Below are positions 26,341 to 33,984 of a stretch of DNA of 33,984 bases, piece by piece (within the stretch, counting starts at the first letter, position 1; every line of letters starts with the position of its first letter). This stretch comes from Prorocentrum cordatum (Eukaryota; Sar; Dinophyceae; Prorocentrales; Prorocentraceae). Under the pieces are notes generated by a model. It did no database searches. It saw only the letters and a list, made by a program, of their open reading frames with translations, and was not told where the DNA came from. The DNA lies in assembly GCA_963575745.1 (NCBI GenBank), contig CAUYUJ010009503.1, positions 1-33,984 on the forward strand. Reading direction: 5' to 3'. The translations under genes were made by a program, and so were the position numbers.

Positions 26341-26720
26341 TAACACCCCTTACCCGCCTCGTGTCCCCGTGGACACCCATAGGAGCCTCCACGGAAGGCC
26401 CCAGCGCAACCCGGTCCACATGCGCCCCCTCCCCCCCCCCCCCTTCGGCAACCACCCATAAGGAGTTCCACCATGGACCCCAATGACACCGTCCGTCCAC
26501 ATACTTTTCGCTGTCCATAGGGAGTTCCACCGATGGCCCCAGCGCCACCTTCCACATGCGCTCCCCCCCCCGCCCATTTCGGTACACCCCTCCCGCGTTT
26601 CGTGGCCCCGTAGGGAGTTCCACCGATGGCCCCAGCGCCACCGCCCACATGCGTCCCCCCACCAACTTCGGCACGCCCCTCACACGCCTCGCGGCCCCAT
26701 AAGGGGCCCCACGGAAGGCC
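26341..26720. repeat. Diverged right-hand part of the 91-nt satellite
   Basis: Four or so units with the same order of blocks as 23320-24668 (TTCGGTACACCCCTC, CGTTTCGTGGCCCC, GGGAGTTCCACCGATGGCC, CACATGCG), but more diverged and with C-runs. Their presence on the far side shows that the microsatellite block grew inside the satellite array. Confidence 0.85.
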
Positions 26721-27067
26721 CAGGAGCAGCGCTCGGCCGCCTGGGCCTTCTCGCCGCGACGCCGCTTTTGCCGCGGTTGCGCATCGGCAACCTCGGCCCC
26801 ATCGCCGACCTCGCAGCGCGACGCCGCGGGCGACGGCGCCTTGGGGCTAAGGCCGCTGCCTGCAAGGTGCGGCGGCAGCGTCGACGGCGGGCGCGGCGTC
26901 GCCCTAACGGTGAAGAGCGGTGGCACCACGCGCGGGGCGTGTCGCGGGGCAAGGGCCCCAACACCCTCGGGAGGCAGCACGGGCGGGGCAATGGCCCCAG
27001 CAGCTGGCGGCTGCGGCACAGCTGGCGCAGGTGGCTGGTCGTCAGGCACGACCTGCCACCATTCCAT
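26721..27067 (-). CDS. Possible exon, Ala/Pro-rich, protein unknown
   Basis: From ATG at 27067 a frame begins MEWWQVVPDDQPPAPAVP and continues Pro/Ala-rich to ASRCEVGDGAEVADAQPR and a basic KRRRGEKAQ, before running into satellite DNA, where it cannot be real. The GTCGGCGATGGGGCCGAGG block encoding VGDGAEVAD is nearly identical to one at about 28318-28338 in the next possible exon. I take this as an exon of the same minus-strand gene or a paralogous fragment. Confidence 0.3.
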
Positions 27068-27119
27068 GGCACCGCCGACGCGGCGGCGCTGCCCTGCCTC
27101 GCGAGCCAGCTAGCTTGGC

Positions 27120-27337
27120 GCGCCCGCGCCCAGCCCTCCTCATCCTCATCCTCCCCCCCCTCCTCTCTCCCTCCTCATCATCCTCCTCTTCCGCGTCATC
27201 CTCCTCCCTCCTCCATCCTCCCTCTTCTTCCACTTCCACCCCTCCTCCTCCTCCCTCCTCCTCCCCTCCTCCTCCTCCGCCTCCTCCTCCTCTCCTCCTC
27301 CTCCTCCTCCTCCTCCCTCCTCCTCCTCCTCCTCCTC

Positions 27338-27393
<56 letters not shown>

Positions 27394-27394
27394 C
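27120..27394. repeat. CT-rich microsatellite ending in a C30+ run
   Basis: (CTC)n and CCTCC variants, then about 32 consecutive C at 27359-27390. Homopolymers of this length are commonly mis-sized in assemblies. Confidence 0.93.
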
Positions 27395-27510
27395 CCACAC
27401 AACGCGCACATTAACAACACCACCACAGACACCACACCACACAACACACAACACACCAACACACACACGACGAACACACACACACACACACACACACAAC
27501 ACACACACAC

Positions 27511-27543
<33 letters not shown>

Positions 27544-27790
27544 CAACACACAGACACACACACACCCCACACACACACACAACACACACACCCACACACA
27601 CACACCACCACACACAACGCACACACACACACACACTACACAACGCACGACACACCACACACACACCACACACACAACACAACACACACACACCACACAC
27701 GACACACACACACACACACAACCACACACACGACACACACAACACGCACACACACACACGACATCACCCACAACAACCACCGTGGACACG
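27395..27790. repeat. (CA)n-rich block with CAACACAC variants
   Basis: CACACA runs interrupted by AACAC, ACCAC and ACGAC. Alternating purine-pyrimidine character. Cys/Val-rich and His/Thr-rich frames are artefacts. Confidence 0.93.
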
Positions 27791-27867
27791 CACCGACATC
27801 ACACCCTCGCCCCCTCTCTCTCTCTCTCCTCCCACACGCGTCACAAAACACATTCACGATTCAAACA

Positions 27868-27977
27868 TTCACATTCACTTCACATTCACATTCACATTCA
27901 CATTCACATTCACATTCACATTCACATTCACATTCACATTCACATTCACATTCACATTCACATTCACATTCACATTC
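27868..27977. repeat. (CATTCA)n hexamer microsatellite
   Basis: About 18 near-perfect CATTCA units. On the minus strand it reads in frame as alternating Asn-Val. It is not the dinoflagellate telomere type (TTTAGGG). Confidence 0.95.
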
Positions 27978-27989
27978 CCACACACACCG

Positions 27990-28540
27990 CATTTCAAGAC
28001 CCAAGGTCTCATCAGAACTCGGGCTCGTGCTGCGCCGCTGCCTCCCCAGCGGCGGTGGCTCTGCGCAGCGCCTGGGCGGCCATCGCTGCCTCCCTGAGCG
28101 ACAGGAGGCTCTCGCCGCACGCCGATTGGCTCGCTAAGAGCTGGGCCCCAGCTCTTAGCGAGCCAATCGGCGTTGGCGGCACGGGCGGCCCGCGCCGCCT
28201 CGGCCACCCTCTGCCAGGCGGCCGTCGCTGGATTCACATCCGATGGGTCCTGAAGCTGAGGGGCGCCATCGAGCAGGCCCCGCAGCCCGATGCGATCGGG
28301 CACATCGGCCACAACCTCGGCCTCATCGCCGACGGCGTCGGCCTCGTCGCCGACTTGCTGGCGAGTGACCTGGGCCAAGGCGTCGGCCTCGGCCTGAAAG
28401 GAGGTCCGCAGCCGAGCGGGGCACTGCTCGCAGGCAGCGTTCGGCGGCGGCTCTGTAGGTCGCCGCGGCTGCGTTGCGCCGCGGCGACCGCGCACGGCCG
28501 CAACTGATTGAGCACAAATGGCTACGGTTGAGGCCAGCAT
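27990..28540 (-). CDS. Possible exon with palindrome, protein unknown
   Basis: The minus frame begins with ATG at 28540 ([13 protein letters not shown]) and shows C/G-ending codons, an acidic repeat-like stretch [19 protein letters not shown] and an Ala-rich helix [20 protein letters not shown]. The palindrome at 28119-28173 lies inside it and makes both strands encode nearly the same peptide (WLAKSW...PALSEPIGV). The end of the frame enters (CATTCA)n and cannot be real, so a splice site probably lies near 28000. Function unknown. Confidence 0.35.
28119..28173. repeat. Perfect palindrome, 27-bp arms with 1-nt centre
   Basis: The left arm (28119-28145, ending AAGAGCTGGG) is the exact reverse complement of the right arm (28147-28173), around a single C at 28146. 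It can form a long hairpin or cruciform. Short spacer and perfect arms indicate recent origin, for example by template switching. Confidence 0.93.
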
Positions 28541-28785
28541 CCTGTCCTCCTCCTCCTCCTCCCCCTCCTCCTCCTCCTCCTCCTTCTCGCCTTCTCCTCC
28601 TCCTCATCCTCCTCCTCCTAACCCTGTCTCCCATCCCTCCTTAACCTGCCCCCCCCCCCCCCTTCCCCCCCCCCGCACCGCCCCCGCCCTCCCCCCCCCC
28701 CCCCCCCCCCCCCACCGCACCCACTCCACTACCCCGCCCCGCCCCCCGCCCCCCCCCCCTTCCCCGTGGAAGAGGAGGCGGGGCC
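28540..28785. repeat. CT-rich microsatellite with several poly-C runs
   Basis: (CTC)n followed by C10-C23 runs and CCCGCCCCG. It separates two coding-like minus-strand segments, as an intron would. Confidence 0.9.
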
Positions 28786-28899
28786 CAGGTGGGGAAGGGT
28801 GCCGAGAAGCAGGAGGAGGAGGCGAAGATGGTGGAGACTGTCCTCGATCCCCCCCGCCCTCGGCCCCATCCACGGTGGAGGTGCGTTCGCTTCCCCCCC

Positions 28900-29770
28900 C
28901 CCGCACTTGGCTCAAGTGCGCGCTCATCCTGGCGGAGTCGCTCGGGCTCATCTTGACGAGTGCTTTCTCTGCGAACCGAACCTGGCGCTGCAACTTCTGG
29001 CCATTGACCACGGCCTTCAAGGACAGCTTGCGCTTCCACCTCGCGTAGAGCGTCTCGTTGCTGTCCCAGTCACCGCCCGCGTCGCCATCTTCATCCTCAT
29101 CATCGCCGTCGGCTAGCTGGCTGACTGAGTCGCCGATGTCAGAGCCGCAGCCGCCACCGTCAAAACTGCCGCCGACGCTGGAGCGGGCCACGGCAGACCG
29201 CGTCGGCGACGGCTCGGGGAGTCGGGCGCTGCTGACTGCAGAGGCAGCCGCCGACATGTGCGCTGGCGACATGCGTGGGGGCTCAGCAAAGGCCTTGGCC
29301 TTGGGGGTCGTCACCATCGGCGCCGTCGGATGCGGGAACCTCGGAGTCGCAGCCACCGCAGGTGAAAGTGCCCCCGAAGCGGTACCAGTGCGCTGGCGCT
29401 TGCCCCCTTCACACTCGGGCTCATTGTCGGTCTCAATGGGATCTGACGCATCGGAGGCGTCTTCTTCACAAGCGTCACCCGCCTTGGGCTCGCCCGACCG
29501 TCTCCCAAAGGTTCCAGCTCGCTGAACTTTGTCTCGAACGTACTGGGGCGTCCGCAAGGGCGCAGTGGGATGCAGCAACATGGTCATGCCAACCTGCTTG
29601 TTGCGCTTATCGACGAGCTGCTGGACGACCATGCGAGCTTGGTCCTCGAAGACGTTGGAAGCGCGATCGAGGTGGCTGGCCGAGCTGGTGGACCGCAGCA
29701 CCGTGGAGACCTCAATCTCACGATGGGGGAGTACGGATGCTTGAAGACGTACACTGTCTCATCGCCATCG
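28900..29770 (-). CDS. Coding segment B of a minus-strand gene, unknown
   Basis: This frame opens near 29770 and reads HREIEVSTVLRSTSSASHLD, then FEDQARMVVQQLVDKRNKQV, a Ser/Pro/Ala-rich middle and an acidic DGDDEDEDGDAGGDW, followed by the basic LYARWKRKLSLKAVVNGQKL and EKALVKMSPSDSARMS. It ends sensibly before the GT-containing, G-rich sequence near 28905, which could be a splice donor. It lies -1 to segment A; the two frames overlap at a C5 run (29725-29729). Overall a charged, largely disordered protein with a basic helical end. No domain recognised. Confidence 0.5.
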
Positions 29771-30522
29771 CCATCCTCGCGCGGGATGGTCATCTCAGGA
29801 AGAGCAGGGTGCCTCACGCCCCTCGCGGCCCCAATGATCTTCGTGTACTCAGTGCTGTTCATCACGACTGCCTTCCTGGAGATCTTGATCTCGATGCTGT
29901 GGACATCAGTCGCCCCTGCGGGCGCCCACGTAGCGCTTCCGCCACTCTGCAGGGCCGCCACCTGCTCCATGGCCCTCTTGTCCTCAGGGGTCTTCTCGAG
30001 CTTCACGAACTCCGCGAACGTCAGGAAGGCGAAGCCGTCCTTCTGCTTCAAGAAGCACACCTCGCACGCGGGGCCCTTGGGCTTCTCGCCAGCGTACTCG
30101 CCCCATTTTGTCTGCGGTCCAGGCGCATTTGCACAACGTCCGCATCGAAGTGTTCGGCTCGAGCTAGCCCGAGCGTCTCGGGTGGCATCGTCGGCGGCCT
30201 TCCTGTCCTGCTGTGCTTTGGTAACAATCACATCCCTATTGGCCCTCTTGGCCGCAGTCGGCGCAACAGCCGGGTTGCAAGACACCACGGAGCCTCCACC
30301 ACGAATACTAGTGCGCTTCGAGCCGTGACTGGCATCGCTCTTCGAGCCCTTCATATGTAAACCGAGGCCCGTGCCGACGACCAACGCCGCAGCGAGACCA
30401 AAGAAGATACGCAACAGCGACGTCTCCGCCACTATGATATGGATGTGCCCTGTGGGGGCACGGAAGTACAATTGTAGTGCAGTGCACCGAGAGATTGAAC
30501 TGCCGTGGAAGCTATTCCCCAA
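29725..30522 (-). CDS. Coding segment A of a minus-strand gene, C-x2-C pairs
   Basis: The frame contains two C-x2-C pairs, LRCGRCANAP (C127, C130) and ACEVCFLK (C153, C156), 22 residues apart, which could bind zinc. It continues FLTFAEFVKLEKTPEDKRAM and IKISRKAVVMNSTEYTKI before the frame change at the C5 run. A hydrophobic stretch FFGLAAALVVGTGLGL precedes ATG at 30354, the first in-frame methionine; the formal start at 30522 is TTG. I do not recognise the family, although Cys-pair proteins of this look are common in dinoflagellates. Segment B is probably its continuation. Confidence 0.55.
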
Positions 30523-30549
30523 GCTAAAAACTCTAGCTAAAATGGCAAT

Positions 30550-30790
30550 GCAGAGGGGGGTGAGGAGGAGGAGGATGAGGAGGATGAGGACGATGAGGAT
30601 GGGGGGAGGAGATGGACGAGGAGGACGAGAGCGATGGGGACGCGGGGTAGACTGATAAGGATGAGGAGGGTGAGGTGGTGCGTTTGCATGTGCGTGCGTG
30701 CGTGTGCGGGCGCGGGATTGGGAAGGGGATGATTACGGGGATTTGGAGGCGCGGAGGGGGGGGGGGGAGGTGGCGAGTTGGAGGGGGATG
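30550..30790. repeat. GA/GGA-rich tract with GTGCGTGC run
   Basis: GAGGAGGATGAGG units on the plus strand, then GTGCGTGCGTGTGCGGGCG and a G10 run. No gene is supported here. Confidence 0.8.
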
Positions 30791-30859
30791 ATGAGAATGC
30801 AGGTGGCGGATGGTGCAAACGACCCTTCTGGCCCTTGAGTGGGATACACGGATGGCGCG

Positions 30860-31130
30860 GCCGATTAGCGCGTCCAAGATTGTCCAAGGTGGCTCCGAAG
30901 GAAACCCAAGCAGCCCCAGAGGACCTCCAAGATGGCTCAGGAGAGCCGATGGCTCGGCATGGCGCGCAAGATGCAATCCCCCCCCCCCCCCCCCCCGCGC
31001 CCCAGAGAGCCCAAGAGTTCCCACGACCACCCCAAGAAGGCCCCAAAGGACAACGAGCCTCCAAGACGGCTCCAAGACGACCGCCCCAAGACGGCCCCAA
31101 GACGACCACACAAAGACGGCCCCAAGGCAA
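30860..31130. repeat. CCAAGACGGC minisatellite, copy 2
   Basis: Units of 10-15 nt such as CCAAGATGG, CCCCAAGAAGGC and CCAAGACGGCCC, densest at 31050-31125. Confidence 0.8.
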
Positions 31131-31443
31131 GGGTGAATTGCGATGACAGGAGATGTCGAAAGTGAGATGGCGGCGCTCGGTTCGGTGCAAACTCAAAATG
31201 AACTGCGGTGTGACCAACGCATCGCTGCCAACAACCTGTAAACGTGAATCCCTAATGGCTGGCACGAGAAAGCGACACCCTGCTTCTGCCACGCTACAGC
31301 CGTGTGACAAGCTGATGGCCCCATACGCAGTAGCAGCTCAGTAGCTGCCACGATCATGGATCACGCCGACACTCCCATCGCAACACCTTGCGAAACAGCG
31401 CGCAGTACCCCATGGCCAGCAGGACGTCGGCAGCAGCCGCCCC
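31131..31443. other. Flank of the HU-like gene, nothing recognised
   Basis: Unique-looking DNA downstream (minus-strand sense) of the HU-like gene. No polyadenylation signal of the AATAAA type is evident, as expected for dinoflagellates. Confidence 0.35.
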
Positions 31444-31745
31444 CTATGACTCAGATACACAACTCGACGAAGAAGGGGTCCAAGAGGCCATCGGGTTCTC
31501 ATGATTTTCAGGCGATGCGATAGGAAGCACCGCGCCATCCTGCTCAATCGAAATCGGAAGGTCGCCGTCGTCGACGCGTGGCTGCTGGTCGTCGGGAAGC
31601 GGGATGGCCGTCGGCGACGTGTTCTTCATCCACTGCGAGTCGACCACCCACTTCCTCTTGAAACTGCACGTCGGTTCGACGATCTTGACGAAATCAGAAT
31701 GGCACTTCGATGCCTTGGCGAAACTCTTGCATAAGAGGACCTCGG
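31444..31745 (-). CDS. Continuation of the HU-like protein in the +1 frame
   Basis: From about 31745 a frame that is +1 to the HU-like ORF reads EVLLCKSFAKASKCHSDFV, then KIVEPTCSFKRKWVVDSQW, and ends CVSES at 31444. The first half aligns in position and character with the C-terminal strand and helix of HU (the segment after the R-x-N-P arm, ending in a lysine-rich helix), which the 137-residue ORF lacks. This suggests a single-base difference near 31745-31765 (AAAGGGCCGAGG) splits one protein of about 220 residues. The rest is acidic and Pro/Ser-rich. Confidence 0.45.
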
Positions 31746-32107
31746 CCCTTTGTCCCTGGGAACTTCGTCTCCGTCACGAAGGTCATGAAGTTTGGCCATG
31801 CGAACCGCCCGTTCTCTTTGAGCTCCTTCAAGATAAGTGGCGGGATGGCATCCAAGACCAGCTGCACCATGATCGGCGAGGCATCAATCTTCTTCGCGAT
31901 ATGGGCCGCGATGGTACGTCTGGTCATTGACGGTTTGCGCTGGTTGATACGCGCAGGTGGCACAGGCTTGACGTCGTGTTCGGTGCCCGCGATGGCCAAG
32001 GGTGCCGCGGTCTGCGGCTCGGGTTCTGACTGGAGGAGCTGGTTGAGAAGGCCATCCATGGACAACTGGCTGGTATCCTCGGCGGGGCAGGGCGGCGCCG
32101 ACGCCAT
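31694..32107 (-). CDS. HU/IHF-like DNA-binding protein
   Basis: 137 residues from ATG at 32107. The first 58 are an acidic, Pro-rich extension. From residue 61 the sequence follows HU: helices TRRTIAAHIAKKIDASPIM and VQLVLDAIPPLILKELKENG, then the beta hinge GRFAWPNFMTFVTE, matching the G-x-V-x-L-P-G-F-G-T-F pattern, then KFPGTKGRG where HU has the R-x-G-R-N-P arm. Dinoflagellates lack bulk nucleosomes and use HU-related histone-like proteins, so a chromatin role is plausible. The G-F-G of the hinge is N-F-M and the N-P arm tip is not preserved in this frame. The last 16 residues deviate, and a better HU C-terminus is in the +1 frame (31444-31745). The longer frame upstream of 32107 is repeat-derived. 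It could also be a mitochondrial or plastid HU, but no targeting peptide is clear. Confidence 0.65.
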   Translation of the reverse strand: MASAPPCPAEDTSQLSMDGLLNQLLQSEPEPQTAAPLAIAGTEHDVKPVPPARINQRKPSMTRRTIAAHIAKKIDASPIMVQLVLDAIPPLILKELKENGRFAWPNFMTFVTETKFPGTKGRGPLMQEFRQGIEVPF

Positions 32108-32569
32108 CAGAACTGATGCCCACGCGCGCGTCCGCGCTGAGAAATGTCGCGAAGCGCCCGCACCATGAAGTGTCACCAAGCGGCACAAGTGAACCACGCC
32201 AGCTACGGATGAGACGGGCCTGGTGGAAGGCGACGCGGCGGGGCAGAGGTGCGCCAAGAAGGCGGAAGCTGGGGGGCGGGGGCTCCTCGGGCCTCCAGGG
32301 GCCCCACCAGCGTTCCAAGATAAGACAACACAAGAGCCCAAGACAAGCCAGGATTGGCCCAGGAATGCACCGGGGTGACTCCCAGAACGCCCAGCCCCAA
32401 GCGCACCCCAAGTGAGTCTTTCTGGGCAACTTGTCGGGCTCGGAAATAGCAACACTACTAGCCACCCCCCCCCCGCCTCCACCCCCCCACACTCACCGCC
32501 CCACACCGTCCTTCTTCGGCCGACGGCCTCCAAGATGACACCAAGAAACAAGAACCCCCCCTGGGGCTC
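32108..32569. other. Upstream flank of the HU-like gene
   Basis: GC-rich DNA with scattered CCAAGA units near 32310-32350 and a C8 run near 32465. No spliced-leader relict or promoter motif is recognised. Confidence 0.35.
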
Positions 32570-32775
32570 CAAGAGTCCAAGAGGGCATCCGAGAGAGCCC
32601 CGCGAATACGGCCCCCAAGACGGCCCTCCAAGACGGCCCCAAGACGACCCCCCAAGACGACCCCCCAACACGGCCTCCCAAGACGGCCCACCCAAGACGG
32701 CCCCCCAAGACGGCCCCCCAAGACGGCCTTCCAAGACGGTCCTCCAAGACGGCCCTCCAACCAGCCAGCCAACCT
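32570..32775. repeat. CCAAGACGGCCC minisatellite, copy 3
   Basis: A clean array of 10-13-nt units CCAAGACGGCCC / CCAAGACGACCC. It ends with CCAACCAGCCAGCC, the motif that forms the array at 33415-33830. Confidence 0.9.
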
Positions 32776-33073
32776 GCCGAGGGTCACCAACCAGCCTGAC
32801 GAATGACATCTCTTGAACAAGGCCCAAATCAAAAAAAAGTGGAAGTGGCAAACTGGAAGCGGCAAACCAATCCTGTGGAAATGGCAAAATCAATCCGCCA
32901 GCTGGCGGCCGGCGTGCCCTTCGAACCATGAAATAGGATGACAGTCAACATAGAGTGTACTTAGATCGTACCGAGTAAGATGCAATAACATAGGAAACCA
33001 TCGAGCCTTGAGTAAAAAGGCGCTTAAAATCGACTGCGACCTGTGACTCTGAAAATTGTGATGTTCAGCGGCC
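32776..33073. other. Unique spacer, nothing recognised
   Basis: No supported gene. Short AAGTGGAAGTGGCAAACTGG-like repetition occurs near 32838-32890. Confidence 0.35.
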
Positions 33074-33138
33074 AGCCTCTGCCCACTGCGCGCGGCATAG
33101 CCTCTGCACGCTGCGCGTGGCATTGCCTCTGCCCACTG
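33074..33138. repeat. 25-nt tandem repeat, 2.6 copies
   Basis: AGCCTCTGCCCACTGCGCGC-like units start at 33074, 33099 and 33124 (period 25), followed by a T7 run. The stretch from 33139 to 33414 holds nothing I recognise. Confidence 0.85.
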
Positions 33139-33414
33139 TCTCTTTTTTTGCATAGCCTGGCAAGCTGCTTCATCCAGGACTGCGACGCCTGGCAGACTGA
33201 GTCAGGCTGATTTACCAGAAAGGAATAGAATGAGTGCATTCATGCAGACGGATCCATCCATGCTGATTCAGCGTCATATATTATAATGCGCGAGAGAACA
33301 TAGAATGTGAGAAAGCCTCGGTAACATCACCTCATAAGAAATCCTTGGCTTGGCAAGATAATAGAAATCAACGTTACTTAGAACCTCATAGAAAAGTCGT
33401 GACAAGATCAACGT

Positions 33415-33830
33415 GCCAACCAACGTGCCAATAGACCAACCAGCCAACCAACCTGCCTGCAAACCAACCAACCTCTCAGCCAACCAACCAGCCTGCCAAC
33501 CAACCTGCCAACCAACCAAACCTGCCAGCCAACCAACCAACCAAACCATCGTGCCAGCCAACCTGCCTGCAAACCAACCAACCTGCCAGCCAACCAACAA
33601 GCCTGCCAACCAACCTGCCAACCAACCTGCCAGCCAACCAACCAGCCAACCAACCTGCCAGCCAACCAACCGACCAACCTGCCAAGTAACTAACAAAACC
33701 TGCCTGCCAAATCTGCCAGCCAACCAAACCTGGCAGCCAAAGCCAACCAACCAACCAGCCAACCAACCTGCCAACCAACCAATAAAAACCTGCCAGCCAG
33801 TCTGCCGACCTGCCAACCAACCAAACGCGC
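33415..33830. repeat. CCAACCAACCTGCCAG minisatellite
   Basis: Tetranucleotide-based array (CCAA, CCTG, CCAG) with a higher-order unit of 12-20 nt. Minus-strand frames of Gly/Trp/Leu/Val (GWLAGWLVGWQVGW) are artefacts. A (GC)n run closes the window at about 33946-33957. Confidence 0.95.
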
Positions 33831-33984
33831 TACTCAATTGCGCTCCTGTTACTACGCGATCCCTCAGGTTTACGGTAACTATTAGCTGGGGGAATGCAGG
33901 GCGGAAAACATGGATTTGGCCACCAGGAGGAAGGGCGGGGACGGGCGCGCGCGCGCGAGTGAAGGGAGGCAGCGGAAGCGGGGG

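Noticed and set aside
24123-26648. Very long open frames (up to about 900 residues) on both strands
   Set aside because: They consist of satellite and CACG/CAGA microsatellite translated in every frame (His/Thr/Arg or Cys/Val). Repeat units without stops explain them.
27868-27977. Telomere-like hexamer array
   Set aside because: CATTCA does not match the TTTAGGG-type repeat expected, and the array is internal and short.
28907-28920. Second spliced-leader-like match, TTGGCTCAAG on the plus strand
   Set aside because: It lies inside a minus-strand coding segment and within a local palindrome (GCACTTG...CAAGTGC). Only 10 nt match, so chance is more likely.
33274-33837. Gly/Trp/Leu/Val frame resembling a membrane protein
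   Set aside because: It is the translation of a CCAACCAACCTG minisatellite, and all three minus-strand frames look alike.

Overview
This window looks like nuclear DNA of a dinoflagellate; I cannot name a species. Four things point there. (1) The retroelement pol has the VHGDDF reverse-transcriptase signature and a methyltransferase-like segment between integrase and RT, a layout I associate with dinoflagellate copia elements. (2) A spliced-leader-like relict (exact TTTGGCTCAAG 3' end) lies at 8920-8938 on the minus strand. (3) An HU-like DNA-binding protein is encoded at 31694-32107. (4) The DNA is GC-rich and saturated with micro-, mini- and satellite repeats. Nothing here looks prokaryotic.

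Layout. 1-8.9 kb is mostly repeat DNA: a CT microsatellite (140-655), a 168/164-nt tandem duplication (1104-1439), a 75-nt satellite with a palindromic core (2676-3590), 10-nt phased minisatellite, an 81-nt duplication, hairpins and GGA/CTC tracts. One likely terminal exon sits at 8331-8453 (+). About 8.9-19.47 kb is one minus-strand Ty1/copia-like retrotransposon, free of long microsatellites. In its own 5'->3' order it has a coiled-coil N-terminus, Gag with two CCHC knuckles, protease, integrase zinc finger, integrase core, linker, methyltransferase-like domain, RT-RNase H, and a further coiled-coil plus RRM-like ORF. It is split into about nine open segments by five in-frame stop codons and five frame changes. 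Two of the -1 changes carry canonical X_XXY_YYZ slippery heptamers, one followed by a short hairpin. No LTR pair was found by eye.

20.6-22.9 kb holds a long unrecognised, all-helical minus-strand ORF. 23.3-26.7 kb is a 91-nt satellite split by about 1.7 kb of CACG/CAGA microsatellite with Z-DNA potential. 26.7-30.5 kb may be one minus-strand multi-exon gene whose introns are filled with CT, CA, CATTCA and poly-C repeats; it includes a perfect 27-bp-arm palindrome. 31.4-32.1 kb carries the HU-like gene on the minus strand, with a +1 frame change in the arm region. The right end is minisatellite DNA.

The retroelement parts form one replication unit (particle, protease, integrase, RT). The host genes show no shared pathway. 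The main candidate novelty is the retroelement: its accessory RRM ORF, the methyltransferase-like domain, the possible recoding sites and a strand-biased TTAC/TTAAC signature running the length of the element. Frame breaks could also be decay or assembly error, and the entries keep these options apart.
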